Shown here piece after piece: positions 1 to 12,184 of a stretch of 64,000 nucleotides of DNA. Made by a program: the position numbers and the translations under genes. This stretch comes from Rheum nobile (taxonomy: Eukaryota; Streptophyta; Magnoliopsida; Caryophyllales; Polygonaceae). The notes beneath the pieces were generated by a model. It worked only from the letters and a program-made list of their open reading frames with translations. It had not been told where the DNA came from and did no database searches. Position 1 is the first letter of the stretch. Every line of letters starts with the position of its first letter. The DNA lies in the NCBI GenBank assembly GCA_027886185.1, contig WOAB01000093.1:1550001-1614000 (forward strand). Reading direction: 5' to 3'.

Positions 1-894
1 GGAGTCGAAATTATACCGCTCGTATAATTTCGGGTTAAATCTGGACGGAATGGAACTTGGGCTTCTCGGCCCAACAACAAATTAATTAACAAGGGAGGGG
101 CCCACTTGTCATCTTCCTTCAGCAACAGCACTGAACAACAACAATGAACAAGCATGGCGGAACAACTCGCCTTCACCTTCTGGCAGCTTGGCACCGGCGG
201 AGTTCTCGTCGCCGGGAGAAGAGGCGGCAGCACGGCTCGCGGCGACGACACCAGCAACAACACCGACAAGACGCAGCGGCGGACGGAGCAGCACAACAGG
301 AGCTCGTCGAAGCTCGGCGGGGTGGAGGCTGGACGACGTCGGGAGGGACGCTCGTCGCCGGGGAGAGCAGCTGCACCACGACGCCGACATCCAGCAACAC
401 GCGACAACAATGCAACACCACACAGCTCGGAGTGGGTCGCCGACGAACTCGAGCAAGAGGAGACCGGAGCTGGTACGAACGAGAGGAAGAGAGAGAAAGA
501 GGAGATTGGGTGTGCCCATCTCCTTTCATATCAGATTCCTTAAATAGCAAGGAAGAAGACGTGCCCAACCGGACAGGTGCCCCGACAAGGAAGTACACGC
601 GGAAGGGTTCGTGGCGGATTTGCACGCGGGAGGGAGTATTCGTGCAGGCTTTCAATTAACATGGAAAAAAATGGTTTTGGTATGGGTTTTAAACCCCGAA
701 AATTATATGTTTGTATTCAAATAAATATTCTAATTTCCGAAAATACATCGAATGTATTTTATACCACTCAAGGAATTATTTCGGATATCATGGATGTTAC
801 GAAAAATCCGAACTCCACTGAAAGCGAAATAATTAATGATTGAAGGTTGAGAAAATTACCCAAATATCCTTATTAAAAATTGAGGGATATTACA
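1..894 (-). repeat. Left (3') LTR of element A, partial
   Basis: This segment is nearly identical to 4898-5783, with small indels (for example a 9-base difference near 405). It ends GGGATATTACA, directly before the purine tract. Only the last 894 bases are in the window, so the left target-site duplication cannot be seen. Confidence 0.92.
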
Positions 895-911
895 TTACTA
901 CCCCCTTAAGA
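895..911 (-). other. Polypurine tract of element A
   Basis: Read on the minus strand this is AAGGGGGTAGTAA followed at once by the LTR start TGTAATATCCC. It is the expected plus-strand primer site next to a 3' LTR. Confidence 0.75.
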
Positions 912-2289
912 AAAGTTTCGACCCCGAAACTTGCATTAAACTAATGAGAAACCTGCCTCAACATCAACTTTACTATCTGAACTTAATATCCTTAATCATA
1001 ATATCATCATACAACCTTATCTCCATACCAGTTAATAATTCTTACTAACTCCACAAGATCATGTTTACCTTATAATAATGGTCTCCCAAAATTATCATAA
1101 CGATATTAATGCACCTTCAATAGGAGAACACACATTTCTCCTCCAATCTCTTTATAGACAAACCCAAGGTTTACACATTAACTTCTTATAACTCAGATAT
1201 TAAATCTTAGTAACCTCAAATCATAACTTCCTTAATTCCTTAAAGATATCTCCCACAATTCCATTACTCATTATTATCGGTTTTGACCCTTATACCAAAT
1301 TCCAACTTGGGATCCTTTCGGTAATGACTTAACTTATTCATTTAATCACTTTATAACTTGAACCTTCAAGATTCCTTAACTTTCTTAATTCCCTTAATGG
1401 TACTTTACACAATTCCATTATTTATCTCAAAATAAGACTGACCTTACGCCATCTCTAACTTAAAATCCTTACAAGAATAATTTAACACATCTCTTTAAAC
1501 AATTTCTAACTTAACTCCTTTAAGATTCAAGGACAACCATAATATCTTATTCCTACGTTCCTCAAAACGTATCACATAAGATACTACTCATATTTCCTCA
1601 AAGAGAGTGATACCATAAGCCTTACAGATGACATACTCACAAGATGTCAATCTTAGACAATTCCCAAGAGTCATAACTCTTCATCCTCTGGAAATTCCAC
1701 TTATCGAGTCCAACGACTCGTACTGTCTTAAATGACTTATTTCTAATTTAAAATCCTCATATTCATCACGCAATCTACTATCCATCCAGGACTTAATCGC
1801 ATCATTTCCTTATATTACCTCAAACGAATCTCAAATAGATCTCCCCAAAGGATACCTATGATTTCGCACACTTGGCTTTTCCAAAAGCTTTAACCATTGG
1901 TCCTACATGGGTCATACTTACTTATGATCCCGACCATCATAACTCCGGATTTCACAGTCTTACTCAAGATTGTAATAGGGAAAACGAGTTCTTATAGAAC
2001 TATTCCTTTAATCAACTTATTCCTTCACAACACTTTATCCACATTAATGCCTACAACATGATTCCACTACTAGACATTCCGGACTTTGCACTAGTCCACC
2101 TCTATATACTTCTAGTGGAACAAAAATCTCAAGTACACAAGTGAGATATAACTCTTAATCTCATTAACTCCACATAACCTATACCTCCAACCACTAGGAA
2201 TATGATGTCTCAAGAAGAAACAAATATTTCCATAACTTCTCCCAATATCCTTATTTCCTAAAAGATACTCATAAATAAACACTTTAGGC
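912..2289. other. Noncoding interior of element A (3' half)
   Basis: AT-rich sequence with no open frame of note on either strand and no recognisable gag, protease, RT or integrase motif. It occupies the place where an autonomous Tekay element would carry gag and pol. Confidence 0.6.
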
Positions 2290-2580
2290 ATCAGACTCTT
2301 CTAGCCTTGCCTTACGAGGTCTTCCTCCGGGTTCTCATCGGAAGTTCCCTCCGGATCTTCCCTCGGATCTTCCCCCTCTCGAGGATCTTCCTCAGGGTTT
2401 TCCTCTAGATCTTCCTCCTTCTAAGGATCTTCCGCAGGATCTTCCTCCTCTAGAGGATCTTCCTCCGGATCTTTCTTCTTCTGAGGATCTTCCTCGGGAT
2501 CTCCCCTAGGATTTTCCTCTCCTTGAGGATCTTCTTCGGGATTTTCCTTAGAGTTCCCTTGGAAATCACTTCCATTTAAA
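2290..2580 (-). pseudogene. Remnant of acidic-repeat ORF in element A
   Basis: The plus strand shows many imperfect copies of GGATCTTCCTC. On the minus strand these read as an acidic low-complexity peptide of E, D, N and P (units such as NPEEDP and EEDP) with at least one in-frame stop. The same kind of acidic repeat occurs in the intact leader ORF of the Tekay element at 50498-51010. This supports common origin and shows that the non-autonomous element kept the leader region but lost gag-pol. It is no longer a single open frame. Confidence 0.65.
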
Positions 2581-3294
2581 CGTCGTTATTACTATATTTT
2601 GTTGGCCTACCTTAACGGCTCAACGAACTCTACCATAGGTTCATCCCACGAATTCTCATACGGAGGCAAATCCCGACTGCATCGAGCATTAATCTTCTGT
2701 ATCCATTTTCTCAACAATGAATGTCAACGACTATGACATCATACTTAGACATCAAAACTCCTAAGAGTGATTCCTTAATTATCCCATATATCAATGTAAT
2801 AAAATCACTTAGAATAGATCAACTTGGTAATTCTATAGATGAATTATGAACATAGAGCACAAGATTCATCTACACTAATCTCCCGAGCGTTCACACCAAA
2901 TTACTCGGAGATTACAGCACTAGGATATTAAGTACTACCAACTCAGGAAGTACATACTTGATACCTTCGAGGGAACTACTAGGTCCTCCAACCTTGAAAT
3001 ATCTCTGAGAAACAGGGAAATTTAACCTTACTAGAGATGATAGAATCATCTCGGCATCTTCCGAGTCCTTTCAAAAGAATAGGCAAACACCTATGTCTTA
3101 CAACAACAAGAATAGGTCAGTCTTTCTAGATATAGAGGTAACTCTCATACCTCTCATATCAGACTAAAGAAGGCACGACTATGAACGGTATTTATTTCAA
3201 ATTCGTTTGGAAGACATTTTCCAGTTCAAAACGGGAAATAGTTTTAGAAGGATAAAACCTTTCAAAACACCCAACCTGTTTTAAAAACAAACTT
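2581..3294 (-). other. 5' leader of element A, no coding frame
   Basis: Sequence between the acidic-repeat remnant and the PBS. It has local similarity to the leader of element G (the stretch around CTATGAACGGT occurs in both). No ORF is supported. Confidence 0.5.
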
Positions 3295-3308
3295 TAGCTC
3301 TGATACCA
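3295..3308 (-). other. Primer-binding site of element A (initiator tRNA-Met type)
   Basis: The minus strand reads TGGTATCAGAGCTA, matching the 3' end of plant initiator tRNA-Met as used by Tekay, Reina and CRM chromoviruses. It lies four bases from the LTR border at 3313 and fixes the orientation as minus. Confidence 0.85.
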
Positions 3309-3312
3309 AATC

Positions 3313-5783
3313 TGTAACACCCCCAAATTTTAACCCATTTGGAAATGTATTACCGCCAGTGACCTCGGTTTCCACACTGAAGCCATCCCAGGCTTTACCA
3401 TTGAAACACAATTCATAAAGAACAATTATGATACAAAATTACCATAACTTTCATTTAAAACATAGTCGCGGAATTTCAACACAATTCCAAATGCGACAAA
3501 ATACAGAGTTATTACAATACAGCGGAAGACTTAAAATAATTTACAAGAGTATTGACTTCAGTAGTCAACGCCCAAAGATCGTAGCCTGATTAAAACATTG
3601 TCAAAACACCGTTCATCTTCATAGTCGTTCTAGCCTTCATGGATCCTGCAACCTATCTGATGTGTCGAAACGGACAGACGACACCAACCATGACGATGCA
3701 GATAACAAATACAATTAGTTAGTCTAAATGAATAGACTAGCAAGGGCACAAAGCAGAAGGTTCGAAGTAGTCGTATTAGGTTAGACTCATCGCTTCTCAA
3801 ATAATAACCGATGACGATAGTCAACCATCATACTCTTACTGGAATAACAAGAGGTATACACAAGAGAAGATTCTGGAGACCGAGTCTCACAGCAATCAAT
3901 CCCAAAAGAAGACTCTAAATGAAATGAGCCTTATAGGAAACATGACAAATGTTGGGGAACATTAATTAATTACACACAATCACAGAATTACAGTATCGCA
4001 TTCGAGCGACTAAAAGTTAAGACGAGCTTTCCTAGATGCACTAGCGCCTAGCTGCACTACTCGCCCAAGGTATATTAATTGTGTGCGACAACGACACTTA
4101 TCTCATTTAATTCCAAAACGATCATCACGTTATAAGCTTTTAAATCTCCTCACAAGAGATATCGGATCTCCCCACAAGAGATATCAGATCTCCTCACAAG
4201 AGATATCAGAGGGAATAAATCCCAAAAGATTTGGCACTAGCTAAGTGCACCAACCCTGAGTAAGGGCATGGTCATGACCAGAGAGAAGTGTTGGGGCCTG
4301 GACATCCCATCCACTTGGTTATAAAGAAACGACTAGTACTCACAAGGAGATACCAAGTAGCGTTCCTGCGAATACTCGTTCTAACTAAACAGTTTAGAAC
4401 TGTCCAAAATCATATCAAAGCCATCAAGGCCAGCATCATAGATATATTTCAATCTAGATATATATATATATATATAATAGCGTTGTTCTAGCAGATATAC
4501 AACCTATTATAATATCCATTAAAATCACAAACAGTTATCAAAACTGTTCCCAACAAAAACAGTAAATCATCCCAAATTAATTAACAACTAAACAATTGAT
4601 AATTAATTGAAATATGGAATGATGAGCAAGAGCGAACCGCCACTTGCCTGGAGTAGATTCGGCGATGAATCTAGACGAGACGACTACCGATGATATCCTT
4701 TCTGAGGATATGGCCTAAGCTTCAGAATAACTCCAACAGATTACGAGTCCACACGCGATCCAGCGAATCACGTTCTAACTAACAAATTAATTAATTATCA
4801 ATTAATTTACCTGGACGAACTTAAGGAATTAAATTCTTATGATCTTAAATCATAAGAATATTGATTGAATTTTCCTAAAGACAGATACGGATGAAAGGGA
4901 GTCGAAATTTACCGCTCGTATAATTTCGGGTTAAATCTGGACGGAATGGAACTTGGGCTTCTCGGCCCAACAACAAATTAATTAACAAGGGAGGGGCCCA
5001 CTTGTCATCTTCCTTCAGCAACAGCACTGAACAACAACAATGAACAAGCATGGCTGAACAACTCGCCTTCACCTTCTGGCAGCTTGGCACCGGCAGAGTT
5101 CTCATCGCCGGGAGAAGAGGCGGCAGCACGGCTCGCGGCGACGACACCAGCAGCAACACCCACAAGACGCAGTGGCGGACGGAGCAGCACAACAGGAGCT
5201 CGTCGAAGCTCGGCGGGGTGGAGGCTGGACGACGTCGGGAGGGACGCTCGTCGTCGGGGAGAGCAGTTGCACCACGACGCCGACATCCAGCAACACGCGA
5301 CAACACCACACAGCTCGGAGTGGGTCGCCGACGAACTCGAGCAAGAGGAGACCAGAGCTGGTACGAACGAGAGGAAGAGAGAGAAAGAGGAGATTGGGTG
5401 TGCCCATCTCCCTTCATATCAGATTCCTTAAATAGCAAGGAAGAAGACGTGCCCAACCGGACAGGTGCCCCGACAAGGAAGTACACACGGAAGGGTTCGT
5501 GGCGGATTTGCACGCGGGAGGGAGTATTCGTGCAGGCTTTCAATTGACATGGAAAAAAAATGGTTTTGGTATGGGTTTTAAACCCCGGAAATTATATGTT
5601 TGTATTCAAATAAATATTCTAATTTCCGAAAATACATCGAATGTATTTTATACCACTCAAGGAATTATTTCGGATATCATGGATGTTACGAAAAATCCGA
5701 ACTCCACTGAAAGCGAAATAATTAATGATTGAAGGTTGGGAAAATTACCCAAATATCCTTATTAAAAATTGAGGGATATTACA
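3313..5783 (-). repeat. Right (5') LTR of element A, 2471 bp
   Basis: Begins TGTAACACCCCC and ends GGGATATTACA on the plus strand. The termini resemble the Tekay LTRs of element G (TGTAACACCCCC ... ATCACA), so A belongs to a related but distinct family. The region 4990-5540 is GC- and CAG-rich and stays open in several frames on both strands; this is a composition effect and is repeated in the other LTR. The bases just right of the LTR (AACTA, 5784-5788) should be the target-site duplication. Confidence 0.88.
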
Positions 5784-5828
5784 AACTAATTACGCGACCT
5801 TACGTGTGCATTCCCTCCAATATTCCTT

Positions 5829-6335
5829 GGTGGCATTTTCGATTGTGCAAGAGTTGAGTGATAGGGCGACAAACGTGTTAGTCAGGCCGAGACCCAGATC
5901 GCTTCCGTCAACAATCGCATGAAGTTGGTCGAAAGTAAACTTGCTCATGCCGAGAAGAAGCTGAAGGAGGCTCAAGCCCGTGTTGAAGAGCTCAAGAGTG
6001 ACATCGAGGTGGTCCAAGTGAAGGATGTGCTGATCGCAACCGACGTTGGTGTCTACTTTTGCATCAAGTCCCGCATTGAGATGAAGGAGGAGTATGTTGC
6101 GGGGGGTCACTCATCCTGGAACGTGGAGGATGAGCGGGCAAGCGTGGAGCTCTTGTATCCCAATGGGAACCCTGGTGTCGACCTCTTCAAAATCATCGCC
6201 TTAGGTGATGAAGATTAGAAGGGTGAGGGTGATCTCGAGATAGACAAGGATATCGCCGAGGATGTGCTAGGCGACTGCTTTGGCATCGAAGGATCAAGTG
6301 GCCAGTCCTGTAAAGACTGTTGAGAAATCAGGTGA
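5829..6335 (+). pseudogene. C-terminal remnant of Tat antisense ORF (coiled-coil protein)
   Basis: The open part (about 5895-6218) encodes a Lys/Glu-rich coiled-coil segment followed by a stretch ending in an acidic tail. Beyond the stop at 6216-6218 the frame stays open to about 6320, so that stop looks secondary. A frameshift lies near 5895. The arrangement (coiled coil, then a short region with Tyr/Pro, Asn/Gly and acidic residues) parallels the end of the antisense gene of element D (22636-23226). It lies downstream of B's pol on the opposite strand, the usual place of the antisense ORF in Tat-type elements. The N-terminal part is cut off by element A. Confidence 0.55.
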
Positions 6336-7162
6336 ATCTTAAGTCTCTTTGTGTAATGACAATGGTTTTCTTGTGTCGTGTTGTTGACGCCTAGACTTTG
6401 TGATGTTTCATGTTGTGCCCCATCAGGGAGATGGGATGGATAATGGTTTTGGCGACCCGTCCACCATCGCGGGTTACGTATTTTAATATGAATGTTTCGT
6501 TGTTCGCGTACCTTGTTGTTTGTTTTAATTTGTTTTGCAGGTGGACTTCGTCAATCGCTTTCTAGTTGAATCGTATGATGTTGGTCGAGCAGACCTGTAA
6601 CTGTAGTCATTCGTAAGTATGACATGTCGTGTAGTTCCAGGGAGGAGTGTTATTGTATCTTGGTAAGACATATACCTTTAATATGATTAGTCTTGTAAAG
6701 ACGTGTTTTGTATTTGTTCCTCGACTCCCTATGTATGGATCGATCGTGTAATGTGTAAGCGCTATTGTATGATAATGTTTGTTGTACGTTGGTCAACTTT
6801 GACTCAGTCTTGAGGCCTCTTGTTGTGTTTCTGTTTAAAACGCTAAAAAGGATAGAAAAGATCAAAGGGTAGCCGTTGGGTGTGAGCCCAACGGCCCTCC
6901 GATGCTTAAGTCAGTAAACAGTCGAATGAATATGGTCGACTAAATTTAAATTGAATGAAAAGTGTAAGGTTTCAAAAGTGATACAACTTTAAATGGGTCG
7001 CGTTCCAGCTTCATGGGAGTGGTTGGCCGTCTTTTGTCTCGAGTTGATATGCTCCCTGACTAATGATTTCTTTGACGAGATACGGCCCTTCCCATTGGGG
7101 TGCAAGCTTTTCGTCGGCTGGATCCCTAGTGTTTTAGAATACCTTCCTTGGGACCCAGTCTC
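6336..7162. other. Noncoding 3' region of element B
   Basis: Region between the antisense ORF remnant and the integrase fragment. No motif-bearing open frame is seen. The C-terminal half of integrase should lie here and is missing or unrecognisable. Confidence 0.45.
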
Positions 7163-9620
7163 TCACTTTGAAGACTTTGACGCGAACATTTTTGTTGTAA
7201 CTCCTCGCGACTTGTTGATGTTCCATTGTTTGCAAAAGGATCGCGTCTTGTTGCCAATGAATTGGGAGCCATTGTCGCACACGATTTCTGATGGCACGCC
7301 AAATCTGCATAGGATGTTACGTTTTATAAATGAAATGACGTTCTTTTCTTTTACCTCTCGATATGCCTCATCTTTAATCCATTCAGAAAAATAATCGGTC
7401 ATAGCAAGGAAAAAGACGCGTTGTTCTGATGTTGGCGGCAATTTTCCCACAATGCCCATTCCCCATCTCATGAATGACCATGGTGCTAACGTCGGGTGCA
7501 GCATCTCCGATGGTTGATGGGTTATGGGCGCATGCTGTTGACAAGTGTCGCATTTCTTGACATAATCTGTTGCATATTTGTTCATCGTCGGCCAGTAGTA
7601 CCCTGTTCTGAGAGCTTTACCTAACATGCTACGTCCTTCGGTATGGTTTCCACATTCTCCGTCGTGTAGAGATTGTAGGACGCGTTTGACTTGGGTTGAT
7701 TTCAGGCACCGCAAGTATAATCATGTGACAGATCGTTTGAACAAGATATCGTCTTTTAGATCGAAGGTTGCTGCTTGTACCTTTAGTTTCTTGTCTTCTT
7801 CTTTGTATGTTGGAAGTGTGCCATTTTTTAGCCATTTGATGTAGGGTGTAGTCCAGTCGTCTTGGTTGTTTATGACATCGTCTTCGGTGTCGTCGCCTAC
7901 CTCTACTGAGACTACTTCTTCTAAGGGCAGTTCGTCTACTGTTTGAGTGTCGTTGTTGGTCGCTTTATGGATCTTGGGGACTGCTAGAGTCGTGACGTGT
8001 GCTATTGCGGAAGTCGTTAGGGTATAAGGCCGACCTGAGGTTTGCCAGGGCGTCGACTTGAGTGTTGAGGTCACGTGGGACTTGCCTGATGGTGAACATC
8101 TAGAATTAAGCTACTAATTTTTGGATGACGTCCAGGTAGGCCATCATCCTGTCATCCTTAGCGACATACGATCCTTGTACTTGATTGACGATCAAGAGGG
8201 AGTCGCATATCACTTCAATGCTTTGGATCACGAGGTCTTGTGCAAGTGTCAGTCTGAATATGAGTGCCTCGTACTCCGCTTCGTTGTTGGTCATGTCCCA
8301 TTCGCACCTCACAACTTGGGCTATATGGTACCCTTGTGGCGATTTTAGTGCAACTCCTAGTCCGACCCCTCTTACGTTTGACGCTCCATCTGTATGGAGT
8401 TGCCATGTGACCCTGTCTTCTTCGGTCATCAGCTGTGCGGCCTCTCTTGTGGCTTCTTACTCTAATGTTGGATTGAAATCGGTCACAAAGTCTGCCAAAG
8501 CTTGAGTCTTAATTGCTGTCCTCGGCTCATATTCGATGTCGAAACCGCTCAAGTGTATTGCCCATTTTGCCATTCGACCTGTGAACTCTGGTTTCCTCAT
8601 GATGGCTTTCATGGGATGGTTAGTCCGTAGAATAATAACATGTGATTCGAAATAGGGCCTTAGTTTGTTTGATGCCATTACTAGAGCTAGGACCAATTTT
8701 TTGAGTGATGTGTACCTTGTTTCGATCAGGAGTAGAGAGCGATTTACGTAGTAGACTGAAGATTGCTTTATGTCTTCTTCTCTTGTTAGGAATGCACTTA
8801 CTGTTGACTCCGATACCGCTAGGTATAATGGTGGTGGTTCGTCGTCCTTTGGTTTTGCTAGTATCAGTGGACTTGCTAGATATATCTTCAGGTCTTGGAA
8901 AGCTTGCTCGTGTGTCGTCGTCCATTCGAACGGCTTATTTTTCTTCAGAGCTTCATAGAAAAGCTTGCACTTGTCGGAGGATTTTGATATGAATCTGTTG
9001 AGTGCTGCTATTCGCCCTGTTAACTTTTGGACGTCCTTGATGCATCTAGGGGATCTCAAGTTGACGATCGCTTTGATCTGATCCGGACTGGCTTCTATTC
9101 CTCTTTAGGTCACCATATATCCTAGGAATTTCCATGAGGATACTACAAAAGAACATTTAGTAGGACTTAGCTTCATGTTATACCTCTTTAGCATTTCGAA
9201 TGCTTCTTTTATATGTCCGATGTGATCTCGGGTTGCTTTTCCATGTCATTTATATATACTTACATGGTGTCCCCAATCTGGTCTTTGAACATCTTGTTGA
9301 GGAGCCGTTGGTATGTGGCCCCTGCATTTTTTAGTCCAAAAGGCATAACTTTGTAGTAGTATGTACCTTGACTGGTTATGAAGGCTGCTTTTTCCTGGTC
9401 TTCTGGATCCATTAGAATTTGGTTGTAGGCTTGTAGCCACTGAACGCATCCATGAATGTGAGCATTTCGTAGCCTGCGGTTGCATCGACCATTGCGTCGA
9501 TGTGTGGCAAGGGAAAGGAGTCCTTGGGACACGCTTTGTTCAGGTCCGTGAAGTGGATGCAGACTCTCCACTTGCTGTTTTTCGTTTGAACCACGACGAT
9601 GTTTGCTAACCATTCAGGGT
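7163..9620 (-). pseudogene. Tat pol pseudogene: RT, RNase H, archaeal-type RNase H, integrase (broken)
   Basis: Fragments in different frames follow the normal pol order on the minus strand. RT: about 9260-9613, containing the PFGLKNAGATYQ block. RT end plus first RNase H: 8457-9059. Archaeal-type RNase H: 8106-8429, with LHTDGASN and the TNNEAEYEAL block. Integrase: 7163-7714, with a zinc-binding part and the core up to the DNGSQF motif, then truncated. At least four frameshifts or stops separate the parts, so no functional polyprotein can be made. The second RNase H is diagnostic of the Tat group. Confidence 0.85.
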
Positions 9621-10047
9621 ATTTGACTTCCCTGATCTTACCTGTCTCCAGTAAATTTTTGACTTTGTCATCTACGTTCTTGTTCCGCTCTGGTGAGAAT
9701 TTCCTTCTTTTTTGTTTGACTGGAGGGTAGGTTGGATCTACATTTAGCTTGTGAGTGAAGTGAAATTCCTACCACATCCTCATGTGACCAGGCGAAGCAG
9801 TTGGCATTAGATCATAAAAATTCCACTAGGTCGGCTCTGGTCGAGTCATTTAGATCCGACCCAATCCTTACCGTTTGTTTTGGCTTTGAGGGGTCCAATA
9901 CGATCTCGTCTAATTGCTCCATTTCTGGTTCAACGTATCATTTATCGGTCTGTAATTGCTATGCCGGTTGTCGCTCGACTGCCCCTTTCATTGATATAAC
10001 GTAGCATTCCTTGGCAGCTCGTTGGTCACCTTTTATTTCTTGTACCC
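9621..10047 (-). pseudogene. Protease-RT linker region of element B, degenerate
   Basis: Lies between the protease domain and the first recognisable RT block. Expected to hold the RT N-terminus; only short interrupted frames are visible. Confidence 0.4.
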
Positions 10048-11450
10048 TCACTTGGTTGGAAACTTGATAGTTTGATGATACGTGGAGGGTACAACTTTCA
10101 TTACATGTATCCAGGGTCTGCCAAGGATTGCGTTATAAGGAGATGGACAGTCGAGTATCAAGAACTTTATCTGTTGATTGATGTCGCCGGCATATGTCGT
10201 CAACACTATTTTGCCGAGGGTATATTTGACTTCCCCATTGAACCCAACCAGTGGAGTCGATTTTCGAGTCAAACCGTCCTCGCTTAGACCCATACCCTTT
10301 AGAGCGTCTAGTGTCAACAAGTTTGTGGAGCTACCTGTATCAATTAATACTCGGTGTATGAGACTACCACCGATTGACAAAGAGATTACCAAACCGTTAT
10401 GATGGTCCGAAGATGATCTTCGGTCGACTTGATCAGGGATCTTGTCCGATTTTGTGGGTTCTTTGTCTTCTTCTAGTCTAACTTGGGACATGGTTTTGGC
10501 TTGCACGTCCTCGAAGCTTCGACACGGGTATTTGGTCAGCTCGCGATAGAGTTCATTGCCCCTGACCAATCCCCAGCGAAAGGCTTCGATGGACGTTGGG
10601 ACGTCACAATGCGGGATCGCGACCTTCTCTGTGTTATACCTGTTAAGATAATCCCTTAAGGGTTCACCGTACCTTTGCACGATTCTGTATAGGTCGCTTG
10701 ATTGCTTTTCCAGTCTTTTGTTTCTGGCAAATTGGATCTTGAATGAATTGACTAGGTCGGCGAACGATGCAATCGAACCTTGCGGTAAATGCATGAGCCA
10801 AGTTAGTGTGGGTCCCGCGAGGTCGTGCCAAAGCTTTTGCACATGACCGCTTCGCGATTCCCTCTTGGAATAGAGATAGTCATTAATTTTTGTTTGTAAA
10901 TGGAGATATGATCGTCGAGGTCCCCGGACCCGTCGTAGTTGGGCATGTTTGGGACTTGAAACTTCTTTGGGATCTCGACGTGTGCGATTGCTTCTACGAA
11001 GGGTACGTGAGTCTTTGTATCCATCGATCGCTTCCTTTTCGATTGGTTGTGGGACTCCTGGAATCCGAGTGATGTGATCGTCCAGAGTCTTCATGTGCTC
11101 ATTAATGGCTTGTTGTATGAAGGTTTGGAGATCCATCGGTGTGGTAACCTGCGGAGGGGCTACTCGAGCCTGGGCAGACTCAGTCGCGGTAATTGGAATG
11201 TTTGTCGTGAAAGCACTGATTGGGGGAGTTTGAAACGTACCAACGGGTTGAGCGACGCTCTGAGTGATTGGTGCCATGGGCGTCGTGATTGCCCCATCCA
11301 TGTTGAGAAGTGTTTGGAGTCCCTCGGTATTAACTATGCGCCTCGATCCTCCTGGGGCCGACGCGGCCGAATTCACCTGCGATTTCAAGAGTTCATTTCA
11401 CGAGTTAGTCACGTGATCTCAGCTTCAGATTGAGTGCTTAGGGTTTCAGT
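10048..11450 (-). pseudogene. Tat gag-protease pseudogene
   Basis: A 446-residue open frame runs from 11388 to 10048. Its first half is gag-like (Gln/Pro-rich N-terminus, then a core with LWHDLAGPTLTW and a helical region around YRELTKYPC). It then passes into a retropepsin-like protease with active site LIDTGSS and the later block AILGRPW. Part of gag (10803-11024) reads correctly only in another frame, where the canonical gag block HVEIPKKFQVPNMPNYDGSG is seen, so two compensating frameshifts are present. The usual zinc knuckle is absent, which suggests an internal deletion before the protease. Confidence 0.8.
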
Positions 11451-11658
11451 CCTCATGCGCTGCTGGGCAGTTCTTCTTGGAGGACGCTCATATTCTTTGC
11501 CGGTTCCTGGATCTGGTTGTCCAGCATGGGAGGATTGGTGACGTCTTCGGTTTGATTCCCGACCAGGGCGTCGGTTTGAGTTTGGTCGTCGACGATGGTC
11601 ATGGGATTCCTGGAATCGGCCATGATTGAATGATGATTGGATTGGTAGTTGGCTAGAT

Positions 11659-11676
11659 GCCCCACGGTGGGCGCCA
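11659..11676 (-). other. Primer-binding site of element B
   Basis: The minus strand reads TGGCGCCCACCGTGGGGC three bases inside the LTR border. This is the TGGCGCC-type PBS common in Tat and Athila elements, partly matching the 3' end of tRNA-Asp. Confidence 0.75.
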
Positions 11677-11679
11677 AAT

Positions 11680-12184
11680 TGTTTTGGGGGGAAAACATCA
11701 AATCAACCTAAATCGCCTTGAATGGGGTAACTAGACAACGATAAGATTAATATATCTAGACAATCCAAATCAAACAGTAACAAGATGAACAAAATTGAAT
11801 AAATGCAAGAAGAAGCTTATCTCCTTAGAGTAAAAAGCTTAGTGAATTGAAGAATTTAGTCGTCGGTCGACTAGATATTCGAACAAAGGGCACAATCGTA
11901 GAGATATTCCCTCCAATGAACAATCTTGAGAGAAACAAAGTAATGCTTATGTTTTTAGACTATGATATCGTATATGTTACATAGGGGATTCTACAGTATT
12001 TATACAAGATCCACAACTAATTTAGTAAAACTGTCCGAGATTTTTGGGAGTCGTCGAGTCGTTGCTAGTCGTCCTAGATCTCCTCAACGTCTCTTAGCGT
12101 CAACGATTTTCCTTGTTGTCTCCGCCCAGATCTTCTAGAATCTATTCGTACTGGGCCGATCCATTGCAAAATCATGGCCCAACA
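11680..12184 (-). repeat. 5' LTR of element B, 505 bp
   Basis: Begins TGTTTTGG and ends GGCCCAACA on the plus strand, giving TGTT/AACA inverted ends. The inner edge is fixed by the PBS. A TATA box (TATAAATA on minus, 11997-12004) lies in a plausible promoter position. The other LTR is outside the window, so the outer edge rests on the terminal bases only. GTGAC (12185-12189) would be the flanking duplication. Confidence 0.7.

Larger units (their letters stand above)
1..5783 (-). mobile_element. Element A: non-autonomous Tekay-like LTR retrotransposon (LARD-like), left LTR truncated by window edge
   Basis: Two copies of one LTR flank a 2.4-kb interior with no gag or pol. The right copy (3313-5783) is complete and begins TGTAACACCCCC; the left copy (1-894) is its 3' part. 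A primer-binding site matching initiator tRNA-Met lies next to the right LTR on the minus strand and a purine tract lies next to the left LTR, so the element points to the minus strand. The interior part nearest the PBS resembles the leader of the autonomous Tekay chromovirus at 31-53 kb (shared stretch near 3180-3210 and 51080-51110, plus an acidic-repeat remnant). It therefore looks like a deletion derivative mobilised by a Tekay-type partner. It is inserted in element B. Confidence 0.85.
5784..12184 (-). mobile_element. Element B: decayed Tat-lineage Ty3/gypsy retrotransposon, 3' part interrupted by element A
   Basis: On the minus strand from the right come an LTR (11680-12184), a PBS, gag, protease, RT, RNase H, an archaeal-type second RNase H and part of integrase. 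The second RNase H and the PBS type mark the Tat lineage. Left of integrase, on the opposite strand, is the end of a coiled-coil ORF as expected for Tat elements with an antisense 3' ORF. Element A is inserted in or just beyond that ORF, and the rest of B, including its 3' LTR, lies beyond the window. Coding regions carry many frameshifts, so B is old. Confidence 0.8.

Noticed and set aside
109..659. Several overlapping ORFs of 120-170 codons on both strands, repeated at 4875-5547
   Set aside because: They lie in the two LTR copies of element A, overlap in nearly all frames, are low-complexity (Arg, Ser, Gln, Gly) and arise from GC- and CAG-rich composition. No family is recognisable.
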